This document shows, one piece after another, positions 15,907 to 22,242 of a DNA stretch of 22,242 nucleotides. Location: contig CAJUFI010000031.1 in NCBI GenBank assembly GCA_910585665.1, positions 1-22,242 of the forward strand. Direction: 5' to 3'. The notes beneath the pieces are model-generated. The model saw only the letters and a program-made list of their open reading frames with translations, ran no database searches and was not told where the DNA came from. The DNA comes from an uncultured Acetatifactor sp. (lineage in GTDB: Bacteria; Bacillota; Clostridia; Lachnospirales; Lachnospiraceae). The stretch's first letter is position 1. Each line of letters opens with the position of its first letter. The translations under genes were made by a program, and so were the position numbers.

Positions 15907-18900
15907 ATGGCTCAGGTAATTGCGGGAATCTATGAGATACAGGAAAAAATAGGGGCCGGAGGTGGCGGCATCGTCTATCTGGGACGACATCTGCGCCTTG
16001 ACAAGCAGGTGGTGCTCAAGGCGGACAAGCGCACCCTGAAAGCAGGCACGGAGACGCTGCGGCGGGAAGTGGACATGTTGAAGGATTTAAGCCACACCTA
16101 CATTCCGCAAGTGTACGATTTCGTACAAGAGGACGGCATCGTCTATACTGTCATGGACTTTATCCAGGGAGAGAGCCTGGACAAGCTCCTGGGACGGAAG
16201 GAGCTTCCCTCCCAGCCCCAGGTCATCAGATGGGCCTGCCAGCTGCTGGAGGCCCTGAGCTATCTCCATGAGCGTCCGCCTCACGGAATCCTTCACGGGG
16301 ACATCAAACCGGCCAACATCATGCTGCGCCCTAACGGGGATGTGTGCCTGATTGACTTCAACATTGCCCTGGCCCTGGGCGAGGACGGAGCCGTGAAGGT
16401 GGGGTTCAGCAGGGGATACGCCTCTCCTGAGCACTATGGGGCGGACTATATCAGCAGCAAAAGGCCTGCGGCGGTGGGGCAGCTTTCGGGCACGACAAGT
16501 TCCTGGCAGACAGACAGGACAGAAAAACGCCCGGAAGGCAGCGCATCGGAGCAGGGGAAGACAGGCTCCCGAAGCGTACAGGATAAGGAAGCCTCTGACA
16601 GGAATCCGGCGAAGACAGAATCCTGCAAAATTTCTATAAAGAAAGGCTTCGGCGGAAATACGGCAGAAGACCTGGATGCCACATGGGTAGAGGAAGGCTC
16701 AGAAGAAAATCCCGCAGTGGATTCCGATGCCACATTGGCTGAGGAAAGCTCGGGAGGAAATCCGGCAGCGGATCCGGATGCCACATGGGTGGAGGAAGGT
16801 TCGGGAGGAGATCCGTCAGCAGATCCGGATGCCACATGGGTGGAGGAAGGAGTTGGCGGAAGTCCGGCGGAAGAGGATGCCGACAGGACGGCGATAGATG
16901 AAGGGACTGGAGGGAATTCTGACACAGGGCATAGGGGAAGTACAGGAAGAGTCCGGAATATCGGCAGTTCTTCGCAGAGAGCCGGGACATCCGGCTTGAC
17001 CGGCAGGGACACCGCAGGGAAGAAAGGCGGAATCCTTCTGGACGTGCGCTCGGATATCTACAGTCTGGGAGCGACCTTTTATCATCTGCTGTCGGGACGC
17101 CGTCCGGCACAGGATGCCTGGGAAGTAGAACCGCTGGGGCCAGAGGCCTGTAGCCCGGAAGTGGCCGCCATCATCGCGAAATCCATGGATCCGGATCCCG
17201 GGAAGCGCTATCAGACAGCGGAAGAGATGCGGCTGGCTTTTCTGGATTTACCGAAGAATGACATGGGCGCAGTCCGGCACAGGCGGCGCATCAGGGTTTC
17301 GGCCGCTGTGCTGGCCATTGCGTTCCTGGCAGGGGGAAGCAGCTCTTTCGTAGGCCTGAAGCAGCTGGAACAGCGCCAGGCTGCCCTGACGCTGGCGGAA
17401 TACTCCGCAAACGCCCTGGCCCAGGGGGATGTGTCGGCTGCTGTGGATCAGGCGCTGCAGGCCATCCCCCAGGGGAAAGGCATCCTGGAGGCTCCTGTCA
17501 CTGCCCAGGCGCAGAAGGCTCTGACGGATGCCCTGGGGGTATATGACCTGTCCGACGGATTCAAGTCGGCAGATGCCATAGGGCTTCCAGGCGCGCCCTT
17601 TGACATCTCCGTGTCCCCGGCTGGGACCAGGCTGGCTGTGGTATACGGGTATGAGGCGGCCGTCTTTGACCTGTCCAGTCAATCCAGGATAGCCACGTTG
17701 CAGATTCAGGAATCCGCGCTTTCGGACTGCCTGTTCACGGATGAGGACCATGTGGCCTATGCCGGGCAGGGCGGCGTGGCGCTCTATGACCTGGCGGCGG
17801 GGCGTGACGTCTGGACAGGGGAGGTGGCCACTACCCTGGCGGTGTCCGGGGACGGGGGCACCGTGGCGGCGGTGGACCGGGATGCGGGCCATGCGGTCAT
17901 CTACGATGCGGCGGACGGCTCCGTGAGGAAGGAATGCTCTTTCCAGGGAGCCCATATGGCGGTGGCGGCGAACGACATCTTCGCCGACCCGAAGAACGGC
18001 GTCTTCGCCCTGAACAGGGACGGGAGCCTGCTGGCGGTGAGCTTCTCCGGCGGCGGGCTGACGGTCTTTGACCTGGAGGACAGCGATGGCGATATGGTCA
18101 TCTATGAGGAATCGGAGTACGGGCGGTTCCAGGGGGGCTTCTGCGGGAAGTACTTCGCTTTCGCGGCGGATGGGGGGACGGACCGGTTCGGGCTGGTGGA
18201 CACGGAGGCCGCGGCGCTCATAGGCAGCCTGGAGTCCAGGGACGGGTTCCTCCTGAAGGCGGACGAGGGCGGCATCTACCTGGGGAGCGGCAATGTGCTG
18301 ATAGAGCTGGATTCCGCTACCCTGGAGGAGCTGGAGGTGGCCTACACCGGCAGCCTTGCCATGGCGAATTTCGCAGTGGGCGGCTCCCATGCGCTGGTGG
18401 CCACGGAGGACGGCTGCTTTTCCTTCTATGACAGCGCGGCCAGCCTGATGTCCACGGAGGCCGGGAATCTGAACGCCGACTTCCTGGCTCTGGCCGGGGG
18501 ATATGCCGTCATCGGGAACCGCACGGAGGCCAGGCTCCGGATTATGCGGCTGGAGGGGCATGAGGACGCGCAGGTCGCTGCCTACGATGCCCGCTATGCC
18601 CATGAGGAAGCCCGTGTCAGCGCGGACAGGGAGTCCGTGATGCTTTTTGACTACAAAGGCTTCTCCGTCTACGGCATGGACGGGGGGCTCCTGGCGGAGG
18701 CGGAGCTGCCGGACGCGGGCGCCATCTATGACCAGCAGTTCCGGAGGGAGGGGGACGACTCTTTCCTGGAGGTCATCTGGTACGACGGCACCAGGCGCTG
18801 CTACAGCGCGGCGGACGGGGGACTCCTGTCCGAGGAGGCGGGGGAGGCTCCGGGCAAGGATCTGTATGAGGAGTTCTATGTGAAGGGATACCGCATCGCC

Positions 18901-19233
18901 TCCGGCCTGCATGACGCGCCTGTGGTGTACGAGGCCGGCTCCGGCAGGGAGGTGGCCAGGCTGGAAGCGGACGGGTACCTGACCTATGTGACGGAGCTGG
19001 GGGACTACCTTGTCACGGAATACATCGACACGGAGGGGGAGCGGTATGGCCTGCTGCTGGACGGGAGGCTCGAGGTGGTCGCCCGCCTGCCGGGGCTGTG
19101 CGACGTGGTCGGGGATACCCTGGTGTTCGACTACGGGGACGGGAGCCTGCGGGAGAGCCGGGTGTATTCCTTGCAGGAGCTGGTTGATATGGGGGAGGAA
19201 CTGATTCGGGAATCCCGGAGCGATCCATCCTAA
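15907..19233 (+). CDS. Transmembrane Ser/Thr protein kinase with repeat insert and propeller-like outer domain
   Basis: This 1108-aa protein is a Hanks-type kinase followed by a sensor. The kinase has the glycine loop GAGGGGIVYLG (16-26), ATP lysine K38, helix-C E54, catalytic loop HGDIKPAN (130-137) and metal-site D150. Two departures are clear: HGD replaces HRD, and DFN replaces DFG. After the activation segment GYASPEHYG (170-178), about 200 residues of low-complexity, Ser/Thr/Gly/Asp/Glu-rich sequence are inserted before subdomain IX, which resumes at DVRSDIYSLG (379-388). A membrane helix follows at about 463-484, then ~600 residues of beta-rich repeats resembling a WD40/YVTN-type propeller, probably outside the cell. 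The AGGGG site precedes ATG 15907. It most likely phosphorylates itself and local proteins read by the FHA protein; catalytic activity is probable but unproved. Confidence 0.9.
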   Translation: MAQVIAGIYEIQEKIGAGGGGIVYLGRHLRLDKQVVLKADKRTLKAGTETLRREVDMLKDLSHTYIPQVYDFVQEDGIVYTVMDFIQGESLDKLLGRKELPSQPQVIRWACQLLEALSYLHERPPHGILHGDIKPANIMLRPNGDVCLIDFNIALALGEDGAVKVGFSRGYASPEHYGADYISSKRPAAVGQLSGTTSSWQTDRTEKRPEGSASEQGKTGSRSVQDKEASDRNPAKTESCKISIKKGFGGNTAEDLDATWVEEGSEENPAVDSDATLAEESSGGNPAADPDATWVEEGSGGDPSADPDATWVEEGVGGSPAEEDADRTAIDEGTGGNSDTGHRGSTGRVRNIGSSSQRAGTSGLTGRDTAGKKGGILLDVRSDIYSLGATFYHLLSGRRPAQDAWEVEPLGPEACSPEVAAIIAKSMDPDPGKRYQTAEEMRLAFLDLPKNDMGAVRHRRRIRVSAAVLAIAFLAGGSSSFVGLKQLEQRQAALTLAEYSANALAQGDVSAAVDQALQAIPQGKGILEAPVTAQAQKALTDALGVYDLSDGFKSADAIGLPGAPFDISVSPAGTRLAVVYGYEAAVFDLSSQSRIATLQIQESALSDCLFTDEDHVAYAGQGGVALYDLAAGRDVWTGEVATTLAVSGDGGTVAAVDRDAGHAVIYDAADGSVRKECSFQGAHMAVAANDIFADPKNGVFALNRDGSLLAVSFSGGGLTVFDLEDSDGDMVIYEESEYGRFQGGFCGKYFAFAADGGTDRFGLVDTEAAALIGSLESRDGFLLKADEGGIYLGSGNVLIELDSATLEELEVAYTGSLAMANFAVGGSHALVATEDGCFSFYDSAASLMSTEAGNLNADFLALAGGYAVIGNRTEARLRIMRLEGHEDAQVAAYDARYAHEEARVSADRESVMLFDYKGFSVYGMDGGLLAEAELPDAGAIYDQQFRREGDDSFLEVIWYDGTRRCYSAADGGLLSEEAGEAPGKDLYEEFYVKGYRIASGLHDAPVVYEAGSGREVARLEADGYLTYVTELGDYLVTEYIDTEGERYGLLLDGRLEVVARLPGLCDVVGDTLVFDYGDGSLRESRVYSLQELVDMGEELIRESRSDPS
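16675..16878 (+). repeat. Four 51-bp tandem repeats within the kinase gene
   Basis: Four in-frame copies of 51 bp (starts at 16675, 16726, 16777 and 16828) encode a 17-residue unit, DATWVEEGSGGNPAADP, with variation between copies. A fifth diverged copy, DRTAIDEGTGGN, follows at about 16882-16920. Each unit keeps a threonine followed by acidic residues. The block lies in the insert between the activation segment and subdomain IX of the kinase domain. Confidence 0.9.
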
Positions 19234-19256
19234 GGAGGACATCAGGTAGAAGGAAA

Positions 19257-19304
19257 ATGCAGAAGCACATTATGTTCGTAGCTGTATATGAACCGAACAG
19301 ATAA
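19257..19304 (+). other. Possible 15-codon leader ORF with embedded inverted repeat
   Basis: In the 95-bp gap before the surface-protein gene, AGAAGGAAA precedes a 15-codon frame from ATG 19257 to TAA 19302-19304 (MQKHIMFVAVYEPNR). It contains the inverted repeat TGTTCG (19273-19278) and CGAACA (19294-19299) with a 15-nt loop. It could be a leader peptide or chance. No clear terminator or promoter is visible in this gap. Confidence 0.25.
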
Positions 19305-19328
19305 AAAGAAAACAAGGAGGGGCTAGAA

Positions 19329-19544
19329 ATGAGGTCTGTGAAGAAATGGCTGGCGGTATTGCTGGCAGCGCTATTGATTATGCCGGGGTCGCCGGTGTCC
19401 ATGGAAAGGATGCTGGTAACGGAAGCGGCAGAGGAGATAGGGGGAACAGGAGCAGAGACAATTGAAGCGGAAACCTTGAATCCGGTAGATGGGCTGACGG
19501 ATGAGGGGGGTGTCCGGGGAAGCACTTGCTGTCGAAAACGATAG
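19329..19544 (+). pseudogene. N-terminal fragment of a secreted surface protein (frameshifted)
   Basis: AAGGAGG directly precedes ATG 19329, and the first ~30 residues form a typical signal peptide: basic MRSVKKW, then LAVLLAALLIMPG. The frame stops at 19544 after reading out of phase. At 19505-19510 a run of six G occurs; with five G the frame would continue smoothly into the acidic segment of the next fragment (D-E-G-V-S-G-E-A). I therefore treat this as the first part of a broken gene that continues to 21703. A sequencing or assembly error in the G run could also cause this first break. Confidence 0.7.
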
Positions 19545-20070
19545 GGAATCTTTGAGGGATTCCGATACTGGGAGCGGGGAGGCGCAGACGGAGGATGGGA
19601 CAGAAGAGAAGATGGAAGATGGAGAGAATTCAGAAGGCATAGATGTTGTAGAGGAATCAGAGCCGGGCAGTAGCAATGAAGCAGGAGACAGCGGGGAAGG
19701 CCTGCAGCAGAAGGAGGGTCTGTCTGGGGAAGGCCAGATGGAAGAAAGGGCAGAAACCGGACAAACCCTGATTGCAGAGAACATTGTAGCCAGTGGCGCA
19801 GATGGGAATATCACATGGACGCTGGATTCCGATGGGCTGTTGACTGTCAGTGGGACAGGGGATTTTAGTAGTAGACCCTTTGAAAATCCCAACCTGTGGA
19901 AAGACTATAGGGACTCCATTACTTCGGCTAAGTTCGATGTGACAGGAATGACAAATGTACGCGGGGTGTTTTCTGGATGGCATTTGACGAGCCTGGATTT
20001 GAGCGGCTTTGATAGCAGTAATATAACAGACATGAGCGGAATGGCATGTTTGGTGATTGCATTAACCTAA
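19501..20070 (+). pseudogene. BspA-like (DUF285) surface-protein fragment
   Basis: This stretch lies in the +1 frame relative to the signal-peptide fragment. It encodes an acidic, low-complexity segment (Glu/Ser/Gly-rich) and then the BspA-type pattern ITWTLDSDGLLTVSGTGDF, followed by leucine-rich repeats SLDLSGFDSSNITDMSGM. It breaks at about 20043: the repeat resumes two bases out of phase as MFGDCINLTSLDLSSFDMGN (20046 onward, frame open to 20213), so a 5-nt insertion or 1-nt deletion is likely near ATGGCATG. The formal ATG at 19501 has no ribosome binding site. BspA-type proteins are cell-surface adhesion-like proteins of human and animal-associated bacteria; here the gene is broken. Confidence 0.7.
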
Positions 20071-20170
20071 CAAGCCTGGACTTAAGTAGCTTCGACATGG
20101 GCAATGCAACGATGGGAGATTTGATTATCATAGATGGAGGAATGATTGTGGGTGAGGGCGGGACTATTCG

Positions 20171-21703
20171 GTGGCCTTTGCAAAGAGGGAATCCGGCCCC
20201 AGGCTTTTCGTGAACGGCCCGGAAGAGCGGGAGATATTCCTGACGGACTACTTCAATAACCGGCACGACATCCTCATCGCCAATGTAGGCGACGCGCAGC
20301 TGACCGGAATCAAAGCGGAGCTCCTGGATGCCGTGAACGTGAAAATTGATGACGCATATATCGTCAATGGTGCGCTGGACGCTTTCACCAAAGTGCCCGG
20401 TGAGGGCGAGGCAGCCGGGAGCGTGATGTCCAATTTCGGCAAAGTCCGCCTGGCTCCGGACGGGGAAGGGGAAATCAGCGGTACCCTGAAGATTACCGCC
20501 GACGGACAGGAGCCGGTCTATATCAAGCTGACGGGCTATTCCAGCAACCCCAAGATCGTCACCACCACCACCGACCTGAACATGGATGATGTCATCAGGG
20601 TCAAATACGTCCCCTATTCCTACACTGTGGAGACGAACAATGAATATGAATGGAACAAAGTCACGTTCACTATAGAGGAAGGCGAGCTGGCCAGAGGGCT
20701 GCAGATGTATCCGGACACCGGCGAGATATACGGCGTCCCGCTGGAGGCAGGGGAGTTCCCGATCACAGTGAAAGCCACTTTCAGCAGGCCCGAGTTCCTT
20801 CCCGCCTATGCGGACCTTACGCTGATCGTAAAGGACAATACAGACGGGAATGTCAGCGTGGCTACGGATCCGGGATATGACCTGGTGCAGCGGGTACAGG
20901 ACATGGTTCTGGACAGCATGTGGAACAGCGGCAGCCAGACCATGGTCTCGCTGGGCGAGTATGCCGAGTTCCTGGATGTATATCTGGACGGCGAGAAGCT
21001 GGTGGAAGGGGCTGACTATACCTCGGAACCCGGCAGCACCAGGATCACGATTCAGAACCAGACGCTTGCGGGCAAGGGCGTGGGGCACCATACCCTTGGC
21101 ATTGAGTTCCGGACTCGGGATACCAATGATTTACGGCGTGCCGCTCAGAATTATACGGTGGCGCAGAACAGGAATCCCGGCAGCGGCGTTGGCGGTTCCG
21201 GCAATGGCGGGGGGAGCGCCGGGACAGGCGGCACCGGGACAGGAAGTGCAGACAATGGCGGAAACGGCAATGTTGGGGCCAACGTATTGTACAACACTGT
21301 AGATTCCGCCGAAGCAGTGGAGGAGATGACCATCGTCTATACGGTGATGCCCGGCGACAGCCTCTGGAGGATTTCGGCCAGGTTCTACGGCACAGGAGGG
21401 TTTTGGCGCAGGATATACCATGACAATGCTGACGTGATACGCAATCCCGGAAGAATCTACCCGGGACAGAAGCTCCTGATACGCCTGACGGATTCAGGCA
21501 GGCCTGACGCCGACGGTGCCGCATCCGGCAGTGCCAGGGGGAAGGTCTATGTCGTTCTGCCGGGAGAGAATCTTTGGACGATTGCCAGGAAGTTCTATGG
21601 GGACGGAAGGCTCTGGGAAAGGATTTACTGGGCGAACAGGGAATTGATTTCAGACCCGAGGCATATCTTTGGCGGCCAGCGGATCGTGATTCCTGAAAAG
21701 TAG
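20171..21703 (+). CDS. C-terminal fragment with two LysM domains (probably part of the broken surface protein)
   Basis: This 510-codon frame begins at a GTG without a convincing ribosome binding site, in a third reading frame, and probably continues the preceding fragments (a further shift near 20157-20163). It encodes a beta-rich domain, a putative Ig-like domain (YEWNKVTFTIEEGEL to GVPLEAGEFPITVKA), a Gly/Ser/Asn-rich linker (about 21175-21275), and two LysM domains: VYTVMPGDSLWRISARFYG (from about 21336) and VYVVLPGENLWTIARKFYG (from about 21546). LysM binds peptidoglycan, so the intact ancestor was a secreted wall-attached surface protein. If translated alone it would lack a signal peptide. 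Confidence 0.7.
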   Translation: MAFAKRESGPRLFVNGPEEREIFLTDYFNNRHDILIANVGDAQLTGIKAELLDAVNVKIDDAYIVNGALDAFTKVPGEGEAAGSVMSNFGKVRLAPDGEGEISGTLKITADGQEPVYIKLTGYSSNPKIVTTTTDLNMDDVIRVKYVPYSYTVETNNEYEWNKVTFTIEEGELARGLQMYPDTGEIYGVPLEAGEFPITVKATFSRPEFLPAYADLTLIVKDNTDGNVSVATDPGYDLVQRVQDMVLDSMWNSGSQTMVSLGEYAEFLDVYLDGEKLVEGADYTSEPGSTRITIQNQTLAGKGVGHHTLGIEFRTRDTNDLRRAAQNYTVAQNRNPGSGVGGSGNGGGSAGTGGTGTGSADNGGNGNVGANVLYNTVDSAEAVEEMTIVYTVMPGDSLWRISARFYGTGGFWRRIYHDNADVIRNPGRIYPGQKLLIRLTDSGRPDADGAASGSARGKVYVVLPGENLWTIARKFYGDGRLWERIYWANRELISDPRHIFGGQRIVIPEK

Positions 21704-21723
21704 GATTGACATGGCGATATAGG

Positions 21724-21752
21724 TTGCTTTTCAACTACATCTATGTTATGGT
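21724..21752 (+). promoter_or_regulatory. Candidate promoter for the Cys/His-repeat gene
   Basis: TTGCTT (21724-21729), a 17-nt spacer and TATGGT (21747-21752), with a TG at 21744-21745 as in extended -10 elements, lie about 40 bp upstream of the start. A TTGACA at 21706-21711 has no matching -10 at normal spacing. This suggests a separate transcription unit. Confidence 0.4.
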
Positions 21753-21757
21753 ATCCT

Positions 21758-21776
21758 TAAGCATTAAAAATGCTTA
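21758..21776 (+). promoter_or_regulatory. Perfect hairpin in the 5' leader of the Cys/His-repeat gene
   Basis: TAAGCATT and AATGCTTA form an 8-bp perfect stem with an AAA loop, just after the expected transcription start and just before the ribosome binding site. It could stabilise the mRNA 5' end or be an operator. There is no T-tract, so it is not a standard terminator. Confidence 0.5.
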
Positions 21777-21788
21777 GAAAGGAGAAGG

Positions 21789-22242
21789 ATGGGTATGAAA
21801 AAAGTAGCAACAGCCATTGCGTTGATGATTGCGATGGCAACCGGGGGCATCGTCTCGTATGGGACGAACAGCGGTCCGCTGGAGACCAAGGACGCGGGGC
21901 AGATGGAAGCTGTAGCCGCGGTGCAGGCAGACGCGATGACGTTTTCCAAGTGGGTTTCAGGATGCGTACAGACGGCAGTCCACCATCATGACCTTTGCGG
22001 AATAGACGGCTGTACGCAGGCTGGAGAGCACAGCCATGGCGTATGCAGTGTGGCAGGCTGTACGGAGACAGGAGTGCATATGCACAACGGAGAGTACTGC
22101 TATCCCCACAGTGCGGACGACGGACACGCATACCATGATTGCGGCGTAGCGGGCTGCACAGAGGTGGGGAGCCATACGCACAACACCTGCGGCGTAGCGG
22201 GCTGCACAGAGGTGGGGAGCCATACGCACAACACCTGCGGCG
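21789..22242 (+). CDS. Secreted Cys/His-repeat protein, cut by the window end
   Basis: The frame has AAAGGAG upstream and runs off the window without a stop (at least 151 codons). ATG 21795, six bases downstream, is an equally possible start. A signal-peptide-like N-terminus (MKKVATAIALMIAMATGG) is followed by repeats built on C-x4-C-x5-H-x-H, for example CGIDGCTQAGEHSHG and CGVAGCTEVGSHTHNT. Cys and His are spaced in each unit as in metal-binding repeats, so zinc or another metal could be bound; disulphide bonding is also possible outside the cell. I recognise no named family. The last visible copies are identical at DNA level. It follows the broken LysM gene on the same strand. Confidence 0.75.
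   Translation, partial: MGMKKVATAIALMIAMATGGIVSYGTNSGPLETKDAGQMEAVAAVQADAMTFSKWVSGCVQTAVHHHDLCGIDGCTQAGEHSHGVCSVAGCTETGVHMHNGEYCYPHSADDGHAYHDCGVAGCTEVGSHTHNTCGVAGCTEVGSHTHNTCG
22140..22235 (+). repeat. Two identical 48-bp repeats at the window end
   Basis: 22140-22187 and 22188-22235 are identical 48-bp copies, each encoding the 16-residue unit CGVAGCTEVGSHTHNT; a third copy begins at 22236 (TGCGGCG) and is cut by the window edge. Full identity suggests recent expansion, so copy number may differ between strains. Confidence 0.95.

Noticed and set aside
17248..19242. 664-codon minus-strand open frame opposite the kinase outer domain
   Set aside because: It is the antisense of a well-supported kinase gene in GC-rich DNA; the product has no recognisable motif and its Pro/Arg/His-rich composition is typical of a shadow frame.
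21957..22229. Minus-strand repeat peptide (MRMAPHLCAARYAA type)
   Set aside because: It is the mirror image of the Cys/His repeats; the plus-strand frame has a ribosome binding site and signal peptide, the minus-strand one does not.
1..22242. Insertion sequence, prophage or integrative element boundary
   Set aside because: I found no transposase, integrase, terminal inverted repeats or tRNA-type attachment site anywhere in the window.

Overview
The window reads as chromosomal DNA of a moderately GC-rich, Gram-positive (monoderm) Bacillota, most likely a Clostridia/Lachnospiraceae member. This is an inference from strong AGGAGG-type ribosome binding sites, AT-rich sigma-A-like promoters in otherwise GC-rich DNA, and the protein families present. 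I see no tRNA, rRNA, transposase, integrase or CRISPR array.

Layout. (1) Positions 1-1605: a helix-turn-helix regulator with a long uncharacterised C-terminal part, behind two possible promoters. (2) 1682-2164, minus strand: an orphan N-terminal (Cys4, methyltransferase-type) half of a prepilin peptidase, with a near-consensus divergent promoter. (3) 2165-2452: a divergent control region that carries nine tandem 11-bp units just before the main operon. (4) 2453-11999: a Tad/Flp-type pilus assembly operon: TadZ with an N-terminal receiver-like domain, TadA ATPase, TadB and TadC membrane platform, a small pilin, a TadE-like minor pilin, an 834-aa TadG-like protein, a second TadE-like minor pilin, and the catalytic half of the split prepilin peptidase. 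(5) 12008-19233: a sensing and phospho-signalling segment on the same strand: a membrane-anchored WG-repeat protein, an FHA protein, a PP2C phosphatase, a 52-aa single-helix membrane microprotein, and a 1108-aa transmembrane Ser/Thr kinase with a beta-propeller-like outer domain and a Thr-bearing repeat insert inside the kinase domain. (6) 19329-21703: a secreted BspA-like / LysM cell-wall protein spread over three or more reading frames, probably a pseudogene. (7) 21789 to the window end: a secreted protein made of Cys/His repeats, cut by the window edge.

Working model (inference). The pilus machine is built from TadZ/A/B/C. Its pilins are processed by the two-piece peptidase. The kinase/phosphatase/FHA trio would sense the envelope through the WG-repeat and propeller domains and control assembly by phosphothreonine-FHA binding. 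The genes share one strand with short gaps, so they are probably co-transcribed from 2453 to about 19233. The most notable points are the phospho-signalling module joined to a Tad operon, the Thr-rich repeats inside the kinase, the split peptidase, the 11-bp repeat array and the Cys/His repeat protein.
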